Positions 60,468-64,000 of a stretch of DNA of 64,000 nt are shown here, one piece after another. The translations under genes were made by a program, and so were the position numbers. The notes under the pieces are model-generated. The model was not told where the DNA came from, searched no databases, and worked only from the letters and a program-made list of their open reading frames with translations. The stretch comes from Chamaecrista fasciculata (Eukaryota > Streptophyta > Magnoliopsida > Fabales > Fabaceae): the NCBI GenBank assembly GCA_003254925.1, contig QANZ01052775.1:1-64000 (forward strand), given 5' to 3'. Positions within the stretch are counted from its first letter, which is position 1. Every line of letters starts with the position of its first letter.

Positions 60468-61125
60468 AACATATTATTTGGTCTTTGAATTTACACTAAA
60501 TCAACTAATTAGTTACTGAATAATCAAAATGCACTACTCAATCCTTGAATCATTGCAATTATCTATGAAGCATGGACACTTCATTTTAATAGCGTGTCGT
60601 TGTGTCAAACATGTGTCGTATCCGACATTCGTACGACACCCACACACACTTATTCATAAATTTTCGAATATAAAATCAATTTTTTGTAACTTTATCATGG
60701 GAAACAATAGAATATAATATCATATATGACATATATTATGAATAGATATTGTAATTTTTAACAATTTGATACGAGTCAACCAATCAGTACTATAAACGCC
60801 TAAAGTACTATAAACAATCTAAATTGATACGAGTCAACCAATCAGTCCCTGAATAATCAAAATATATAATTCAGTCCTTGAATTATTGCAATTATTAACA
60901 ATTTGGTCCCTAGGTCAAATTCAAGGACAAAAGTACAAATTCGAGAATCAAATAGTATAAATTTTGTACAAATTCAGAAACCAAAAAATATACAATTAAT
61001 TCAAATTCAGGGACAAAATACTATCAACTTAGTACAAACTCAAGAGCAAAGAGTATAAAATTAGTTTAAATTCAGAAATAAAAAAATATTAATTTAATAC
61101 TAATTTAGGGAGAAAAACTATGAAA
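60468..61125. repeat. AT-rich MITE with internal repeats (family A copy 4), interrupted
   Basis: Begins 'attatttggtctttgaattt' and contains the family units 'ttagtacaaa', 'gaccaaaaaatatac'. Interrupted at 60559-60768 by a 'TGAAGCATGGACACT' repeat, after which 'aattattaacaatttggtcc' resumes the family text. Confidence 0.65.
60559..60768. repeat. 'TGAAGCATGGACACT' family repeat
   Basis: Starts TATGAAGCATGGACACTTC and carries 'gtgtcaaacatgtgtcgtat'. Same family as 44710-45482 and 50520-50880. The frame at 60529-60717 is within it. Confidence 0.65.
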
Positions 61126-61439
61126 AAATCATCGGTTTTGATTTCTTTCTTTTATTGGTTTTTTTTTTTCTTTTGGTATGGAAAGAAGAGAATCCTCACC
61201 AATGAATGGTGCATTAAATATTTAAATTAGTCAACTAATTGTAAAAAAAAAAATCTATTATTTGATCTCTGAATCCATATCCATATAAGTCACAATTTGA
61301 ATCTTTTACGGTGAATTAGATGTAGTTCTGTGAGAGAAATAAAAATAAATAAAGAGAAATATGTGTTCTACTGACATTTTCTCTCTCTACCTTATTTCTT
61401 TCTCTCTCAACACTACACCCCTAAAGTATTATAGACGAT

Positions 61440-61900
61440 CCAAATTGATACAAGTCAACTAATCAGTCTCTCAATAATGAAAATATACAATCCAGTCCTT
61501 GAATTATTGCAATTGTCAACAATTTGGTCCCTAGGTCAAATTCAAGGATAAAAAGTACAAATTTGAGGATCAAATAGAATAAATTTTGTACAAATTTAAA
61601 GATAAAAAAGTATACAATTAATTCAAATTCAGGACCAAATAGAATTAATTTTGTACAAATTTAGAGACCAAAAAGTATAAAATCAATTCAAATTCAAAAA
61701 TCAAATAACATTAATTTAGTACAAATTCAGAGACCAAAACGTATAAAATTAGTTCAAATTCAAGGATTAAATCGTTATTAAGAACCAAATAGTTGATAAT
61801 TGAAATATTTCAGGGACCAAATCATGTATTTTGCTTATTCAAAGACTAATTAATTGATTCAATATAAATTTGAAGAGCAAATAATTAATTTTCTCCGATA
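61440..61900. repeat. AT-rich MITE with internal repeats (family A copy 5)
   Basis: Near-complete copy, from 'ttgatacaagtcaactaatc' to 'ttgaagagcaaataattaat', with about four units of roughly 70 bp containing 'gaccaaaaagtataaaat'. Right end complementary in style to the left. Confidence 0.7.
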
Positions 61901-62023
61901 TATATATATTTATATTTATTAAAAAAGAAACCACTGAAAAGAAAAAAGAAAAGAAAAGTCAATTTATTAATTTCTCACCTCAGTCTCGTCGACTTCTTCG
62001 GATCAGGATCAATATATCAGCCA

Positions 62024-62993
62024 TCTATTATAATATATAAAAGCTGAGTGCATGAAGCATATGCTGACACGTGTCCTGGCCTCAAATCCCTCTCGAACGC
62101 CATGTGGCAAAAATTAAATTTTTGCTTAAATGCTTCACCCAATATGGCATTTCGTCACACACCAAAATGTAATGTTCAAGAGTCAATGGTTGATTTCAAA
62201 GGATGATTCGGATCCATGTCATGTGCATTGATGTGCATTGATTTGGTGTCCCTATAATTGATTTTGGTGTGCGATATATATGGAATGTTTTTGGTAGTGT
62301 GAATATGGACATAATGAGGATGAATACAAATGAAGCATTTGGCAGACATCATATGTTAAAAACGGATAGCTGCTGAATATCCATCAATGCACACATTCAT
62401 GACATATACTAATTGGCGCCTACGAAATTGCAATTTGTATAGTATATATTTCATACTAACGTAGATTGGTAGCACAACAAACATCAGAATCGTTAATATT
62501 GTTACAATTAATAAGCATACTCGTGTTTTGAAAATGGCTGGTACTTTTGACAGTGTTAGGTCTATAGGTCCCATACGGCCAGGAGGGAATTACAAGATCA
62601 AGGTTCGCGTGGTTCGGCTTTGGTCCCTTCGACCATACGGGAAGGACCCTAACCCTGATACGGAAGGAAGTCTCGAGATGGTGCTATGTGACCGTGAGGT
62701 ATAGCAATTGACCTATTTATATGTATGTTTATGGAGTTCTGCATCAGTTTATTTGTTTCTAATGTAAATGCAGAATGTCACGATTGGCGCGACCGTTAAA
62801 AGTCTGTTCATGAAGAAATTCAAAAATACAATTAAAGAGGGGGCTGTATACATAATTTCGCAGTTTGGTGTCGGGTCCAATACTGGCTCATTTCGTTCTA
62901 CTCCACACGATTATAAAGTGGTGTTTCAATTCAGTACACGTCTGGCTAAAACAGAGGACGACGGATCTATTGACTGTTATGGAATCCGACTAA
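62024..62993 (+). mobile_element. Helitron 5' part
   Basis: After an A, TCTATTATAATATATAAAAG is a typical plant Helitron 5' terminus, followed by 'gctgagtgcatgaagc' and 'cacgtgtcctgg'. The RPA-like gene fragment lies inside, as in autonomous or derived plant Helitrons. The rest is lost at the junction at 62994. Confidence 0.65.
62534..62993 (+). CDS. RPA1-like OB-fold protein, two exons, truncated by assembly junction
   Basis: ATG at 62534, exon 1 to 62698 (55 codons), intron 62699-62773 (GT/AG, 75 nt), exon 2 from 62774, phase 0. The product begins MAGTFDSVRSIGP, then NYKIKVRVVRLW and LEMVLCDRE, and continues NVTIGATVKSLFMKKFKNTI, EGAVYIISQFGV, TGSFRSTPHDYKVVFQF. This is the N-terminal OB-fold pattern of plant replication protein A 70 kDa-like proteins (single-strand DNA binding), a family carried by many plant Helitrons. 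It breaks off at an N (62994), beyond which unrelated repeat DNA begins, so the C-terminal part is missing from the window. Whether host gene or Helitron gene cannot be settled; the Helitron start 510 bp upstream favours the latter. Confidence 0.75.
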
Positions 62994-62994
62994 N

Positions 62995-64000
62995 AAATAT
63001 TGGATAAAGCATATACAATTTGAACTTGTGAGATTTGAAAAGATCATGTGGGAAAACGTTGGTTAAACTATTTGATTATGTTATGACCATAGTATAGAAT
63101 ATGACATATACATATAGACCTGCAGGAGGTGCATGTTCACCATTATATAAACCTGCAGGAGGTGCATGAACATAACAAATTCAATATAACAAAACCAACC
63201 AAATGTTGCATAAACATATCAAAGCTGAAATTCTAAGCTGGATGTTAATTTTGATGTGGAAAAACCCAAATGTTGCATAAAATTAAAAATAACCTAGTTG
63301 GTACTTCTAATCATGGATCGTTAGATTTATTTGGCTTCTAGACGTTCTTAAAAATCACAAAGAATTCACATGTTAATTTATGAAATAATGAATTTGTTAC
63401 AAGTTAGTTCTTTTAGTATTTTTAGAACTCATGCATATTTATATATATTTTTTTTTTATAGAAATGCATATTTATATTAATTCTTAAAAACCAAAACTAA
63501 ATGTTTATCTAGGAGAACAACAATATAACAAATCATAAAACAAGTTAATCATTAGTTTAGTCCTAAGAGAACCATGCAAACACTGTAGCAACATCATTAT
63601 CTAAAAGATATCAATATAAGTGAATGGAAAGGTTTGAATCTAGTTTTGGATCCAGATTTCTCACAAAGCAATAACCTTTGATAGCAACTCATCAGCATAT
63701 ATTACGTACAGAAAATGTCGTTCTCATTGAAGCACTATTGAACTTGCCTCATCTTCAATTAGTTTTTTTGTATGTTTTATTATTGAAAACGACCTAAGTG
63801 GTAGATGAGTCAGTACACAGCTCATTTACCCTCCTCTCAAAGCAGAACTAAATTGTTAGGTGCACTTAAAGGACTAATTAATATTTTCTATAATATCTCT
63901 TTTCTCATCATCATCTTCCCTCCTCTTTGTCAGAAATTAGATAGCAAGTACTCTTCAATTCAGCTCACAGAAAAAGCTTTTGATCAAACTTTTGAAATGA
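62995..64000. repeat. Second copy of 54275-55247
   Basis: Nearly identical to the segment downstream of MIR164, beginning at the base after the single N at 62994 and running to the window end. Either a recent duplication or an alternative-haplotype contig joined here. Confidence 0.95.

Overview
The window looks like nuclear DNA of a flowering plant, most likely a eudicot. It is strongly AT-rich, its genes have introns with GT/AG borders, it carries a recognisable MIR164 hairpin, and it is packed with plant transposon families: PIF/Harbinger, hAT, Mutator-like and Stowaway MITEs, Helitrons, tRNA-type SINEs, and Gypsy and Copia LTR fossils. I cannot name the species from sequence alone.

Only a few host genes are supported. 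On the + strand, 5844-7559 is a three-exon short-chain dehydrogenase/reductase close to Arabidopsis SDR2 (about 299 aa, all catalytic residues present). On the + strand, 26818-27360 is an intronless 180-aa acidic, serine-rich protein that I do not recognise. On the - strand, 38328-39889 is a three-exon membrane protein with the DUF2985 half of the plant DUF2985-PLAC8 family and no PLAC8 Cys-rich half, probably with a non-coding first exon near 41.9 kb. On the + strand, 53849-53997 is a MIR164 precursor with mature and star strands both visible. A fifth coding piece (62534-62993, +) encodes an RPA1-like OB-fold protein. It lies just inside a Helitron 5' end and is cut off by an assembly junction.

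Layout: 0-5.4 kb is nested transposon debris; 5.8-7.6 kb is the SDR gene, with a MITE in intron 2 and another starting at its stop codon. From 7.6 to 26.6 kb there are only transposons, including a hAT element (16025-18128) that contains a whole Harbinger-like element (16395-17757), one assembly gap (19118-19463) and a Helitron 3' end. From 26.8 to 36.3 kb lie the 180-aa gene and a tandem duplication, the second unit of which holds a GC-rich broken Gypsy element; that element's own LTR was invaded by a Harbinger-like element. From 38.3 to 42 kb is the DUF2985 gene. From 42 to 53 kb there are MITEs, a Copia-type LTR fossil and long AT-rich spacer. From 53.2 to 54.1 kb are an unexplained hairpin and MIR164. 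From 54.3 to 64 kb there are further MITEs, a Helitron start and a near-identical repeat of the 54.3-55.2 kb segment.

The genes do not form a pathway or operon. The most informative signals are MIR164, the Harbinger-like family with a shared core but different short-repeat arms in each copy, the single-N junctions that coincide with duplicated or fold-back DNA, the PLAC8-less DUF2985 gene, and a 44-bp retroposed insert with an intact target-site duplication. No complete new multi-gene system was found.
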